DNA of 64,000 nt, from assembly GCF_030063455.1 (NCBI RefSeq), contig NZ_JASITB010000003.1:1-64000 (forward strand), written 5' to 3'. The DNA comes from Cryobacterium sp. PH31-O1. Its GTDB lineage: Bacteria; Actinomycetota; Actinomycetes; Actinomycetales; Microbacteriaceae. Shown here one piece after another: positions 8,191-17,179 of this stretch. The notes under the pieces were generated by a model, which saw nothing but the letters and a program-made list of their open reading frames with translations, did not search any database and was not told the origin of the DNA. The position numbers were made by a program, and so were the translations under genes. Position 1 is the stretch's first letter; each line of letters starts with the position of its first letter.

Positions 8191-9168
8191 ATGCGCGCAA
8201 TCATCGTGAACTCCCCCGGCGGCCCAGAAGCCCTGACCCTGCAAACCGTGCCCAACCGCGAGGCGGGGCCCAACGACATTCGCATCAAGGTGGCCGCGGC
8301 GGGTGTGAACCGCGCCGACATCATGCAACGTGGGGGCAACTACCCCTCGCCTCCTGGCGCACCGGAATGGCCAGGGCTCGAGGTGTCGGGTCTGGTCACC
8401 GAGGTCGGCGATGATGTCACCAGGTTCGGAGTCGGCGACCGGGTCTGCGCGCTTCTGCCCGGCGGCGGTTATGCCACCGAGGTCGTGGTCAACGAAGGCC
8501 TGGCGCTGCTGGTGCCACTCTCGATGGACCTCATCGACGCCGCCGCCCTGCCCGAAGCGCTGGCCACGGTGTGGTCGAACGTGTTCATGAGCGCCGAACT
8601 CGCCCCAGGCCAGACCCTGCTCGTGCACGGTGGCAGCAGCGGAATCGGCACCACGGCCATTCAGCTGGCCCGCCTCATGGACGCCCGCGTGGCCGTGACG
8701 GCCGGTTCCCCCGAGAAGCTCGCCGTGTGTGAGAGTCTCGGGGCCGAAACTCTGATCAACTATCGCGAGCAGGATTTCGTCGCAGAGATCAAGGCCGCCA
8801 CCGACGTTCACGGCGCTGATGTGATCCTCGACATCATGGGCGGCGGCTACGCGGCGCGCAACATCGAGGCGATTGCGGTGAATGGCACCATCATGGTGAT
8901 CGCCAACCAGAGCAATGAACCGGCCACGTTCGAGCCAATGCGCCTCATGCACAAGCGTGCCCGCTACTGGGCCACCACGCTGCGAGCACGCTCGCTGGAC
9001 GAAAGGATCGCAATCGTGCGATCGCTGGAAGCTGCGGTGTGGCCCTGGATCGCCTCGGGCGAGTTTCGACCGGTGATCGACGGCCGTTTTTCTTTCGAAA
9101 ACGCGGCGGATGCGCATAGCCGGCTGGAATCATCCGCTCACGTCGGCAAGATTTTGCTGGTGCCCTGA
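8191..9168 (+). CDS. NAD(P)H:quinone oxidoreductase (zinc-independent MDR family)
   Basis: 325 residues with a GroES-like N-terminal half and a Rossmann C-terminal half. The NADPH motif is HGGSSGIGTTAIQLARL at about residue 149, and AAAGVNRADIMQRGGNYPSP near residue 45 is typical of the PIG3/QorB quinone reductase subgroup. I do not see the cysteine cluster of the zinc alcohol dehydrogenases. It probably reduces quinones or other electrophiles with NADPH in the cytosol. It follows the AlkD-like gene closely on the same strand, which could reflect a shared damage-response theme, but that is inference. Confidence 0.9.
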   Translation: MRAIIVNSPGGPEALTLQTVPNREAGPNDIRIKVAAAGVNRADIMQRGGNYPSPPGAPEWPGLEVSGLVTEVGDDVTRFGVGDRVCALLPGGGYATEVVVNEGLALLVPLSMDLIDAAALPEALATVWSNVFMSAELAPGQTLLVHGGSSGIGTTAIQLARLMDARVAVTAGSPEKLAVCESLGAETLINYREQDFVAEIKAATDVHGADVILDIMGGGYAARNIEAIAVNGTIMVIANQSNEPATFEPMRLMHKRARYWATTLRARSLDERIAIVRSLEAAVWPWIASGEFRPVIDGRFSFENAADAHSRLESSAHVGKILLVP

Positions 9169-9204
9169 CCTGGTCCACGCCACCCTGCGCGGCAGGCATC
9201 CGTT

Positions 9205-10404
9205 TTAGGGGGTGTGCACGAGGGTGGTCGCGGCACGCCGCATGGAGGTGGGGTATTCGACCGTGGGCGTTCCGACGCGTACGAGCATCTGGATGGTCTG
9301 GCCTTCTGGCGCGTACTGCGCGTGCACTGCCGCGTAGGGCACCGCCATGGTGGGGTATTCCTGCAGCACCTGGCTGAGCGGCTGCATGACGAGCCCGAGG
9401 GTGCGGGCCTTCAGCGAGAACTGGGCGTAGAGCATTCCTGCCTGCACCTGCTCGGTGCGGGTGTTGCCGGCGGTACTGATGAGGCCGTAGGCGGCGGTGT
9501 GTTCGACAGCGGCCGCGGTCATGGCGATAGCGTTCTTGGCACTCGCAGCGTCACCATTGAGCGAGGGAACGAGGGTGATGAGACCCTGCAGCAGGTACTT
9601 CATGAACCCGCTCGTGCCCTGGCCCTCGACGGCGAACCCGGAGCGGGCGTTGTTCTTGGCGCCCTCCGTGGAGTGGAAGACGGCTGCGCTCTCGGCCGTG
9701 GCTGCGGCAAATTCGGTTTCGATGAGGGTGCCCTCGACGCCGTAGGCCGCCAAATCGGTCTGGTCTGCGGCGTCGGTGAACAGCTGCAGCGCGGCACCGG
9801 TCTCCGTGAGCGCAGAGAGCCCAGCAGTCTGTTCAGCCGTGAGGGCCGCGTCGGTATAGGGTGCCCGGTTCGTGTCGGAGCGAAACAGCGACGCATAGTC
9901 GGGAGCCGTGGCCTCCGTGTCGGCGGCGAGGGTGATGCGCGCCACCGGCAAGGTGCTCATCGAGGCCGCGAGGTCGGTTTCGTCGTACTCGCCGTCGGGA
10001 AACAGGTCGAAGGTGGTTGCGTAGCCCCGCTCAGCAGCGGAGACGCTGAGGTACTCGAGAAACGTGCCCTGCGAGACCATAACCTGGCGAGCGAGCGGGT
10101 CGACGGCGGGTGAGAGCCGGGTCGGGTCGGCATACAGGTAGAGCACGTCGGAGTCATCAGGGTCGAGCGTGACTGTCCACGGCTGCATGTTGTGTCCGCT
10201 CGGCGCCAGCAGCGCCTGGGAGATCAGCTTCATGCGCACGTCGGTGAAACCGTCAGCATATGACTGTGCCCACGGCTGCAGGTACGCGGTCGGCACGAAG
10301 ATGCCGCCAACGGTGAGCACTGCGCCGAGGGAGAACGCGGCGACGGCCACGACGCAACCGACAGTGATGAGAATGACTTTGCGTGCCCGGTGCGGCGCGG
10401 TCAC
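9205..10404 (-). CDS. Acg-type FMN-binding nitroreductase-like protein with membrane anchor
   Basis: 399 residues. An N-terminal hydrophobic segment (about residues 9-33, VILITVGCVVAVAAFSLGAV) acts as anchor or uncleaved signal. The body carries LLAPSGHNMQPWTVTLD near residue 66, the hallmark of the Acg family, a double-domain branch of the nitroreductase fold that holds FMN with a lid. In Mycobacterium, Acg is dormancy-linked and may sequester flavin; enzymatic activity is not established for most members. The gene is convergent with the quinone reductase and downstream of the PTS genes on the same strand, separated from them by 158 nt with a hairpin. The role here is unknown. Confidence 0.78.
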   Translation of the reverse strand: MTAPHRARKVILITVGCVVAVAAFSLGAVLTVGGIFVPTAYLQPWAQSYADGFTDVRMKLISQALLAPSGHNMQPWTVTLDPDDSDVLYLYADPTRLSPAVDPLARQVMVSQGTFLEYLSVSAAERGYATTFDLFPDGEYDETDLAASMSTLPVARITLAADTEATAPDYASLFRSDTNRAPYTDAALTAEQTAGLSALTETGAALQLFTDAADQTDLAAYGVEGTLIETEFAAATAESAAVFHSTEGAKNNARSGFAVEGQGTSGFMKYLLQGLITLVPSLNGDAASAKNAIAMTAAAVEHTAAYGLISTAGNTRTEQVQAGMLYAQFSLKARTLGLVMQPLSQVLQEYPTMAVPYAAVHAQYAPEGQTIQMLVRVGTPTVEYPTSMRRAATTLVHTP

Positions 10405-10522
10405 GAACGGGCCTGAACGATGTGGAACATGGCTGCCTTCGACGTGGAACAGGAACAGTTCCAGTCAACCGGTCCGCGCCGGGTGGCTCTAGTGCCGAAG
10501 GTCCCGATACGACGCACCTAAG

Positions 10523-10548
10523 GGGGCCGCACCGAACGGTGCGACCCC
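10523..10548 (-). terminator. Hairpin after the ascorbate-type PTS operon
   Basis: GGGGCCGCACC (10523-10533) and GGTGCGACCCC (10538-10548) form an 11-bp stem with one mismatch and a four-base loop (GAAC). It lies 15 nt beyond the stop of the IIC gene. A T-run is not obvious, so it may act as a terminator only weakly, or as a 3' stabilising structure. Confidence 0.5.
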
Positions 10549-10562
10549 ATTGCAGCTCGAAA

Positions 10563-12113
10563 CTAGGCCGGTTTGTCGGCCGTCTCAGCGGTCTCGGCTG
10601 CGGCCAGGCGTGCGGCCTTGGCCTCAGCCTTGGCTGCGGCGGCTGCCACCTTGAGGTCGGCTTCGATTGCATCGACGTAGGCGGTGTGCTTGGCGCCAGG
10701 CAGCCAACCCTTGTTGGTGACCTTGACCTGGAAGATGATCGCAGCGACCACAAGCACCACGCCGATGAGAACGGTGAGCATGACACCGACGGCGGTGTTG
10801 TCGCCGAGCAGGCTCACGCCGATGAGCGTTCCGAACCAGCCGAAGTCCGCGTCACCGAAGGTGCTGTTGGCGAAGCCGAGGCCGCCCAGCACGAGCAGCA
10901 GGATGGCCGGCAGGATGGTGATGAGGATTCCGTTGACGAAACCACCGACCATGGCGCCGATACGACCGCCGGTGGCGTTGCCGTAGACACCGGCGCCACC
11001 ACCCGTGAAGAAGTGGGGCACCATGCCGGGGAGGATGAGCGCGAGACCGAAGACCGGGCCAAGCCAGATAGCCAGCACGCCGAGGCTGATCAGTCCGCCG
11101 GCGAATGACGCCAGAAAGCCGATGAGCACGGCGTTGGCCGCGAACGGGAACACGATCGGGATGTCGAGCGCGGGGCGAGCACCGGGAACGACCTTCTCGG
11201 CGATGCCCTGGAAGGCGGGAACGAGCTCGCCGAGGATGGTGCGCACACCGTAGAGAATGATGGCCACACCGACGCCGAACTGCAGGGCCTGGGCGAACGC
11301 GGCCATGATGAACGCGCCGGCGTCGGCGGAACCGAACAGGGCGAGGGCATCCGCTCTGGGGAGGGCGATGAGGCCCCAGATGGCGAAGACCATGTAGATG
11401 GCGACCATCGAGACGGAGGTGGCCACCATAGAGTCGCGCAGGAAGCGCAGGTTCTGCGGAAAGTTGATGTGCTCGGTGCTCTTGCTTTTCTTGCCGACGG
11501 CCTGGCCGACGGCGCCGGCGGCGATGTAACCGAGGGTTCCGAAATGGCCGATCGCAATGGTGTCATCGCCAGTGATGCGCTTGGTCCACGGCTGGGCGAA
11601 GGCTGGCATGACCACCATGATCACGCCGAGCAGGCCACCACCGATGACGACGACGAGCCAGCTGAGCTCAGAGCCGAAACCGACCGACAGCACAACAGCG
11701 AGCATCATGGCCATGAAAACCATGTGGTGACCGGTGAGGAAGACGTACTTGAGCGGGGTGAACCGCGCGAGAAGCAGCATCACGATGAACCCGACGACAA
11801 GAACGTAGGCGCTTGTCGCTCCGAACTCTTCGGCCGCGAGGGCGGTGATGACCTCGTTGGTCGGAATCACACCCTGCGCGCCGGTGACCTGCAGAATGAG
11901 GTCGCCGAGCGGCGTGAGTGACGCAACGACCACCCCGGCTCCGGCACCGAGAATGAGGAAGCCGAGGGCAGCCTTGAGGCTGCCGCCAATGATGGTACCG
12001 ACCGGGCGGCGCAGGGCGATCAGCCCGACGGCGGTGATGATGCCCACCAGATAGGCGGGCACGTTCAAGATCTGCTGGCCGATGAAGTCCAGAATGACTA
12101 AGAACCACTCCAT
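10563..12113 (-). CDS. ulaA: PTS ascorbate-type transporter, IIC subunit
   Basis: 516-residue membrane permease of the L-ascorbate (SgaT/UlaA) PTS family. The opening VILDFIGQQILNVPAYLVGI, the segments FTPLKYVFLTGHHMVFMAMM and DDTIAIGHFGTLGYIAAGAV, and the later PGMVPHFFTGGGAGVYGNAT are family-typical. About ten to twelve hydrophobic segments span residues 10-470, and an Ala/Lys-rich cytosolic tail ends the protein. UlaA accepts phosphate from UlaB and imports ascorbate as its 6-phosphate; related systems carry other substrates, so 'ascorbate' is a family name here. It is the last gene of a IIA-IIB-IIC unit with short gaps. Confidence 0.93.
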   Translation of the reverse strand: MEWFLVILDFIGQQILNVPAYLVGIITAVGLIALRRPVGTIIGGSLKAALGFLILGAGAGVVVASLTPLGDLILQVTGAQGVIPTNEVITALAAEEFGATSAYVLVVGFIVMLLLARFTPLKYVFLTGHHMVFMAMMLAVVLSVGFGSELSWLVVVIGGGLLGVIMVVMPAFAQPWTKRITGDDTIAIGHFGTLGYIAAGAVGQAVGKKSKSTEHINFPQNLRFLRDSMVATSVSMVAIYMVFAIWGLIALPRADALALFGSADAGAFIMAAFAQALQFGVGVAIILYGVRTILGELVPAFQGIAEKVVPGARPALDIPIVFPFAANAVLIGFLASFAGGLISLGVLAIWLGPVFGLALILPGMVPHFFTGGGAGVYGNATGGRIGAMVGGFVNGILITILPAILLLVLGGLGFANSTFGDADFGWFGTLIGVSLLGDNTAVGVMLTVLIGVVLVVAAIIFQVKVTNKGWLPGAKHTAYVDAIEADLKVAAAAAKAEAKAARLAAAETAETADKPA

Positions 12114-12161
12114 GACGGGGTGCTCCCTCTCTTACTCAATTATGCGGTTAGTGAAGCAGGA

Positions 12162-12434
12162 TTATTCGAGTGCGCTGGTGAGCTTTTCGGTGATTTCTTC
12201 AAGATCGAAAAAGTTGTCGATGACGATGACCTGGGCGTCGACGTCGCCGATTTCTTCGGCGAGCTCTTCGCTCGTGAGTACGATCTCGGCGTCGCGCGCC
12301 ATGCCGCGGGCCACACCGATGTCGGCGGCCTCAACATCGGCGTCGATGCCGAGGGTGCGCAGCACTTTTTCGGTGTTCATTTTTAGGAGAACGGATGTAC
12401 CTATCCCCATTCCGCAGACCGCGATGATCTTCAT
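12162..12434 (-). CDS. ulaB: PTS ascorbate-type transporter, IIB subunit
   Basis: 90-residue phosphocarrier. The phosphorylated cysteine is Cys 7 in MKIIAVCGMGIGTSVLLKMN, the standard P-loop of the lactose/ascorbate IIB fold. It takes phosphate from the IIA subunit and passes it to the sugar held by IIC. The start overlaps the IIA stop by 4 nt, showing translational coupling. Length is normal for the family. Confidence 0.93.
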   Translation of the reverse strand: MKIIAVCGMGIGTSVLLKMNTEKVLRTLGIDADVEAADIGVARGMARDAEIVLTSEELAEEIGDVDAQVIVIDNFFDLEEITEKLTSALE

Positions 12435-12910
12435 GAGTGTGCCTTTCCAGTGAGCAGTTCGGGGTTGGACATGAGTGCGAGCACTTGGGCTGGCGAGTCG
12501 GCCGCCTGAAGCGCGGCAAGCAGTTCGGCGTTCATCAGCACCCCTGCGAGTGCCTGCATCATCTCGAGGTGGCCCTCGTGGTCGGGGGCGGCCAGCCCGA
12601 TGACGAGCGACACCGGGTCGTTTTTCTTGTGGCCGAAGCGCACCGGCTCGTCGAGGCTTACCCAGCTGAGTCCGGCGCGAAGTACGGCGGGTGAGGGGCG
12701 GGAGTGCGCGATGGCCAGGCCGGGAGCGATGACTATATACGGGCCGAGCTTTTCGACGGCGGCGATCATCTCGTTCGTATATTCATCGGTGGTAACACCG
12801 CCCGCTACGAGGGCATCACCGGCGAGGGTAATCGCGGCCTGCCAGTCGGTCACGGTGGCGTGCGTGCGAATAGACGCCTCGTCGAGCTCGGCTGCGAGAT
12901 TGACCGCCAT
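12431..12910 (-). CDS. ulaC: PTS ascorbate-type transporter, IIA subunit
   Basis: 159-residue soluble phosphotransfer protein of the fructose/mannitol-like IIA fold. The phosphorylated histidine is likely His 69 in IAPGLAIAHSRPSPAVLRAG. It accepts phosphate from HPr and hands it to the adjacent IIB. First gene of the three-gene unit. A 135-nt gap to the ROK regulator upstream, on the same strand, leaves room for its own promoter, though I see no clear promoter elements in it. No lyase or isomerase genes typical of full ascorbate operons are next to it. Confidence 0.92.
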   Translation of the reverse strand: MAVNLAAELDEASIRTHATVTDWQAAITLAGDALVAGGVTTDEYTNEMIAAVEKLGPYIVIAPGLAIAHSRPSPAVLRAGLSWVSLDEPVRFGHKKNDPVSLVIGLAAPDHEGHLEMMQALAGVLMNAELLAALQAADSPAQVLALMSNPELLTGKAHS

Positions 12911-13045
12911 GTCGTGACTCCTTGGTTCTGGCCTTCAAACTGCAAGACCACATCGTCTGCCCCAAAATGCTTGGTGCCGTGCACCGAGCCTAGTGCGCAA
13001 CCGGAACTTTTGTCTACAAGTGATCCGAAGTCGGGACGAAAGACC

Positions 13046-14206
13046 CTAACGGGTGAGGCGGCTGATGCGATCCGCATCGAACAAAGCGTCCTGGGCGATG
13101 AGTGATGCTCCCAATACACCTGCCTTGTTGCCGAGACGGCTCTGCGCAACGGTGAGGTCGGTGCCCGAGAATGCTCGCACCCGCGAGAGCAGGGCGTCGC
13201 GCAGGGACGACAGGTAGGGGTCGCCAGCCTCGGCGAGCTGGCCTCCGATGACGATCATGGCGGGGTTGAGCAGGCCGGCGACGTCGACGAGGGCGTGCCC
13301 GATCTCGGTGCCGGCCGCTGTGAGCAGCCGCACGGCATCGGGTGAGCCCATACGCGAGAGCGCCACGATGTCGCCGGTCGTGCGTATGCGATAGCCGAGG
13401 GCGTTGAGCTCGCGGCGAATGGCATAGCCGCTCGCAACGGCCTCGAGGCACCCCTGCTGCCCGCAGCTGCACAGCTCGGTGCCGGAGCGAAAGCTGTGCG
13501 AGAAGTCGCCGGCACCGCCGCGGGCACCCCGGTAGACCCGGCCGTCAAGCACGAGCGCGCAGCCGATGCCGAGCCCAACTTTGAGCACTGTGAGGTCCCG
13601 GTGCTCCGGCCAGCCGAGCCGCGATTCCGCGACCGCCATGATGTTCACGTCACGGTCGACGGCGAAAATGGCCGAGTAGTGCGCCGGAAAGAAATCCTGC
13701 ACCAGCACGTCGTTCCACTGCTCGTCGATCTGGGGAGCGGCGAGCCGGCCGGTCGCGGCATCCACCGGGCCTGGTACGCCCACGCCGATGCCCCGCACGT
13801 CAGTGCGGGTCTTACCGAGCTGGCGCAGCAGGTAGTCGAAGACCTGGTTGGCCCAGGTGAACACGGTGTCGGGGCCCTCCCACAGGCCGATATCGGCCTC
13901 GTCCTCGATGAGGATCGTCGAGACCAGATCGGTGACAGCCACCCGCGTGTGCGAGCCGCCGATGTCCACGCTCAGCAGCAGGCCGGCGTCCTTGTTGATC
14001 GCAAAGCTCTCGGCTGGACGACCGCCGCGGGAATCGCTCTGGCCGGCGCCGATGATTATGCTGGCCGCGAGCAGTTCGTCGAGGCGGCGAGCCAGAGTGA
14101 TGCGTGACCAGCCGAGCTCGTCGATCAGGGCCGGGCGGGTGGTTGCGGTGCCCGCGCGAATGAGGTCGAGCACGACGCCCGACCCGGTCGACATAACGTG
14201 TGCCAC
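13046..14206 (-). CDS. ROK-family transcriptional repressor
   Basis: 386 residues from the GTG at 14206, which has AGGAG at 14213-14217 six bases upstream; an in-frame ATG at 14194 lies too far from that site. An N-terminal winged HTH (TRPALIDELGWSRITLARRL) precedes the ROK body. The sugar-fold motif is DIGGSHTRVAVTD, and the zinc motif is CSCGQQGCLEAVASG. ROK repressors such as NagC and XylR bind sugars or sugar phosphates. It sits between the PTS genes and the divergent transketolase and probably controls one or both; a palindrome at 14231-14244 is the candidate operator. Confidence 0.9.
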   Translation of the reverse strand: MAHVMSTGSGVVLDLIRAGTATTRPALIDELGWSRITLARRLDELLAASIIIGAGQSDSRGGRPAESFAINKDAGLLLSVDIGGSHTRVAVTDLVSTILIEDEADIGLWEGPDTVFTWANQVFDYLLRQLGKTRTDVRGIGVGVPGPVDAATGRLAAPQIDEQWNDVLVQDFFPAHYSAIFAVDRDVNIMAVAESRLGWPEHRDLTVLKVGLGIGCALVLDGRVYRGARGGAGDFSHSFRSGTELCSCGQQGCLEAVASGYAIRRELNALGYRIRTTGDIVALSRMGSPDAVRLLTAAGTEIGHALVDVAGLLNPAMIVIGGQLAEAGDPYLSSLRDALLSRVRAFSGTDLTVAQSRLGNKAGVLGASLIAQDALFDADRISRLTR

Positions 14207-14230
14207 CCGGAGCTCCTCTGATTGACTTAA

Positions 14231-14244
14231 GTATAGAAATATAC
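14231..14244. promoter_or_regulatory. Candidate operator between the ROK regulator and transketolase
   Basis: GTATA-GAAA-TATAC is a perfect inverted repeat in an AT-rich island within the 51-nt divergent gap. Symmetry partly extends outward (TTAA on the left, CCAA on the right). Placement between two divergent starts, one of them a repressor gene, suggests an autoregulatory operator. No matching copy was seen upstream of the IIA gene. Confidence 0.55.
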
Positions 14245-14257
14245 CAATGTGTGAAGT

Positions 14258-16312
14258 ATGACTGTGAAACCTCGTACTGTCACCATCGACGCCGATGCTG
14301 ACCGTACCGCCGAAGCCCGGGCAGTAGCCGCCGCCATCGCTATCCCCGCCCATGTCGTGCAGTCGAAGGGCCATGGCCATGGCGGTACCGCGATGGCGCT
14401 CGCCCCACTGTCCCATGTGTTGTTCTCCCGCGTGCTGCGTCACAGCCCGAGCACCCCGCACTGGGTCGCGCGCGACCGGTTCGTGCTCAGTGCGGGGCAC
14501 GCCAGCTTGCTGCTCTACGTGCAGTTGTTTCTCACCGGCTACGGCCTGACCCTTGACGATCTTGCGGCCAGTCGCACGCTCAATTCACGCACTCCCGGGC
14601 ATCCCGAGCATGGTCACACGGTGGGCGTCGAAATGAGCACCGGTCCGCTCGGGCAGGGTGTGGCATCCGCTGTGGGAATGGCGATAGCCGCGCGCAAAGA
14701 GACCGCGACCTTCACACCCGGCTCGACTCTGCTCGACCACACCCTCTGGGTGGTCGCCGGCGACGGATGCCTGCAGGAGGGCGTCTCCGCGGAAGCCTCG
14801 AGCCTCGCCGGAACGCTAGGCCTCGACAACCTGGTACTGATCTGGGACGACAACGGCGTGACCATCGATGGCCGCACCACGGATGCCTTCGATGAAGACG
14901 TGCGCGCGCGCTACCGCGCCTACGGCTGGCGGGTGCTTGAAATTGCTGACCCGACCGACCTCGACGAGATCGAACGGATGCTGCGCCTCGCCGCCACCCG
15001 CACCGGTCGCCCCACCCTGATAGCCGTCTCTACCACCATCGGAGCACCCTCGGGCCTGTTCGGCGGGCAACCGGCTGCGCACTCCGGTGGATTCGGGGCC
15101 GACGAGCTCGCGGCCGTTAAACGCACCCTCGGCTTCGATGCTGAGGCCACTCTCGAGCAACTCGTCTCCCCTGAGACACTCGCTTTCTGTCTACGGGCAG
15201 TGGATCGCGGGCTCGGTCTCGAGGCAGACTGGGGCGCGGATTTTGCCGCGTGGGCCGGTGAAAACCCCGACGAGGCTGCGACCTGGCTCGCGTTTCGCTC
15301 TGGCACGGATCAGGCGGCCGCCTCGGCAGCGCTCGACGCGGTAGAGCTGCCGGCACCCGGCACCCTGGTGGCAACCCGCAAAACGAACGGACACGTTATT
15401 CAGGCGCTCACGCCCGCAATGGCTCTCTGGGGAGGCTCCGCCGACCTCAGCGGTTCCACCAGCGTGACAGTGCCTGGCACGGCTGTTTCGGCGACGAACC
15501 CCGGCGGGGACTTCATTCATTTCGGCATTCGTGAGCACGCCATGGCCGCCATTCTGAACGGCATCGCCCTGGCCGGACCGTGGCGCCCGTTCGGCTCGAC
15601 CTACCTCGTCTTCAGCGACTACCTGCGCCCAGCCATGCGGCTGGCCGCCATCATGCGCCTGCCCGTCGTCTACGTCTTCACCCACGATTCCGTCGCGGTC
15701 GGCGAGGACGGCCCCACCCACCAGCCGATTGAGCAGATCGCGTCGCTGCGCACAGTGCCGCGCCTGGCCGTCATCAGGCCAGCGGATGCCGCCGAAACCG
15801 TTGCCGCCTGGCGTCGCGTCGTCGCCCGCCCCGACGGGCCGGCCGCCCTCGTGCTGTCGCGCCAGGACGTACCGGCGCTGGGCGAGCGCGACGGGCTCGC
15901 TGCCGGCGTCGCTGCCGGCGGCTATGTGGCCTGGCAGAACGGAACCGGCCAGGACCTGGCCCTCATCGCAACCGGCAGCGAGGTGTCCGTCGCGATCGCG
16001 GCGGCCGAACAGCTCAGCGCTGACGGCCTGGCCGTGCGCGTGGTGTCAATGCCGTGCGTGGAGTGGTTTGCCGACGCTGACGCTGCCTACCGCGATGAGG
16101 TACTGCCGCCGAACCTGCACGCCCGCGTGGCCGTTGAAGCCGGGCGCAGCGAGGGCTGGTGGCGTTTTGTCGGGCTGCACGGCGAGGTCATCGGCATCGA
16201 TGAGTTTGGCGAATCGGGCAGCGGGCCTGAGATCATGGCGCTGCGCGGTGTGACCGTGGAGACCGTGGTGGCAGCGGCGCGGCGCACGCTGGCTGGCGGC
16301 ATCCGCTCCTAG
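14258..16312 (+). CDS. tkt: Transketolase
   Basis: 684 residues, normal length for a TPP-dependent transketolase that moves two-carbon units between pentose and other sugar phosphates. The TPP/metal motif is GDGCLQEGVSAEASSLAGTL followed by DDNGVTIDG. The substrate His region is RFVLSAGHASLLLYVQLF, and the Pyr domain has FIHFGIREHAMAAILNGIAL. It is divergent from the ROK regulator and near the PTS, so it probably serves catabolism of the PTS substrate and is less likely the housekeeping copy. A short degraded copy of residues around 138-158 appears at about 17079-17147. Confidence 0.92.
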   Translation: MTVKPRTVTIDADADRTAEARAVAAAIAIPAHVVQSKGHGHGGTAMALAPLSHVLFSRVLRHSPSTPHWVARDRFVLSAGHASLLLYVQLFLTGYGLTLDDLAASRTLNSRTPGHPEHGHTVGVEMSTGPLGQGVASAVGMAIAARKETATFTPGSTLLDHTLWVVAGDGCLQEGVSAEASSLAGTLGLDNLVLIWDDNGVTIDGRTTDAFDEDVRARYRAYGWRVLEIADPTDLDEIERMLRLAATRTGRPTLIAVSTTIGAPSGLFGGQPAAHSGGFGADELAAVKRTLGFDAEATLEQLVSPETLAFCLRAVDRGLGLEADWGADFAAWAGENPDEAATWLAFRSGTDQAAASAALDAVELPAPGTLVATRKTNGHVIQALTPAMALWGGSADLSGSTSVTVPGTAVSATNPGGDFIHFGIREHAMAAILNGIALAGPWRPFGSTYLVFSDYLRPAMRLAAIMRLPVVYVFTHDSVAVGEDGPTHQPIEQIASLRTVPRLAVIRPADAAETVAAWRRVVARPDGPAALVLSRQDVPALGERDGLAAGVAAGGYVAWQNGTGQDLALIATGSEVSVAIAAAEQLSADGLAVRVVSMPCVEWFADADAAYRDEVLPPNLHARVAVEAGRSEGWWRFVGLHGEVIGIDEFGESGSGPEIMALRGVTVETVVAAARRTLAGGIRS

Positions 16313-16340
16313 CGAGGCGCGGCCCTCTACGATCGAAGGC

Positions 16341-16994
16341 ATGGCACTCATTTATGACGCAGCTTTGCAGCCCTCGAAATCCGAAATCATCACGAACTGG
16401 GCGCCGAACCAACCCTGGTTCCAAGGCGATGGTGCGGCAACGGCCGTGTTCGTTGCTTCCTTTCGTTTCGACGATCCGGCGGATGCCGTTGGCGTCGAGA
16501 CGCATCTGGTGCGCTTTGGAGCGGGACCGCTTCTGCAAATTGCGCTGACTTACCGGGGCGCGCCGCTGGTCGGCGGCGAAGCGTGGCTTATCGGAACGAT
16601 GACGCACTCCATACTTGGAAATCGATGGATCTATGATGCCACCGGTGATCCGGTCTATCTGGCCACCGTCGCCGCAGCAGCGCTCACCGGCGGGCAGCAG
16701 GCTGACCAGTTTCTGTACGGTGCGAACGCGCTGACACCGCTGGCATTGACGGCTACCGTTCGCGGCAGCGGTGCCACCAGCCTGATCGTGCCCGAGGTCT
16801 CTGCGCCCATTGTCACCGCCAACGAAGGCCGAACCACCGTGGCAACCATGGGCACTCTCAGTGTCACCGTTCTGCGAGTGCTCAGTGACGCCGTTCATGA
16901 GGCACAAGCGGGGCAGGTTGCCACACTATCGGGCATCTGGGCCGGTCAGGACGAACCGTGCCTTCTCGTTGCTGTGGGGGTGTTGTCCCACTAA
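16341..16994 (+). CDS. Maltokinase N-terminal-cap-like protein
   Basis: 217 residues. The opening ALIYDAALQPSKSEIITNWA and the following NQPWFQGDG resemble the N-terminal cap of actinobacterial maltokinases, here without the kinase domain. Later parts (GNRWIYDATGDPVYLATVAA, FLYGANALTPLALTA) match stand-alone relatives common in Actinobacteria. The function of stand-alone caps is not established. It is 28 nt downstream of the transketolase on the same strand, so it may be cotranscribed. No signal peptide or membrane segment is seen. Confidence 0.72.
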   Translation: MALIYDAALQPSKSEIITNWAPNQPWFQGDGAATAVFVASFRFDDPADAVGVETHLVRFGAGPLLQIALTYRGAPLVGGEAWLIGTMTHSILGNRWIYDATGDPVYLATVAAAALTGGQQADQFLYGANALTPLALTATVRGSGATSLIVPEVSAPIVTANEGRTTVATMGTLSVTVLRVLSDAVHEAQAGQVATLSGIWAGQDEPCLLVAVGVLSH

Positions 16995-17032
16995 GCGTGG
17001 GAAGAAGCTGTCGGCGACGCCCGGCAGGTAGA

Positions 17033-17155
17033 TCGTCATGGTGTTGCACGACTTGAACCTCGAGAGCCGGGTGATTTGCTGTGGAATGGCGATAACTGCG
17101 CGCACGTGGACGGCCACCTTCACCCCCCGCATCCGCTCTGCTCGACGTCTTGGGT
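17033..17155 (+). pseudogene. Mosaic remnant: FecE-like ATPase fragment joined to a transketolase fragment
   Basis: The plus-strand frame from about 17035 reads VMVLHDLNLESR, then CGMAITARTWTATFTP. The first part matches VMVLHDLNLAAR of siderophore-importer ATPases; an intact example is encoded here at 58826-59671. The second matches GMAIAARKETATFTP of the transketolase at 14258-16312, and the nucleotide match there spans roughly 17079-17147 against 14670-14738. Both lie in one frame with no stop between them, and a TAG lies just upstream. This is decayed DNA, not a working gene. Confidence 0.65.
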
Positions 17156-17179
17156 GAAGGCGGTCGAGGTCTTGCCGAG

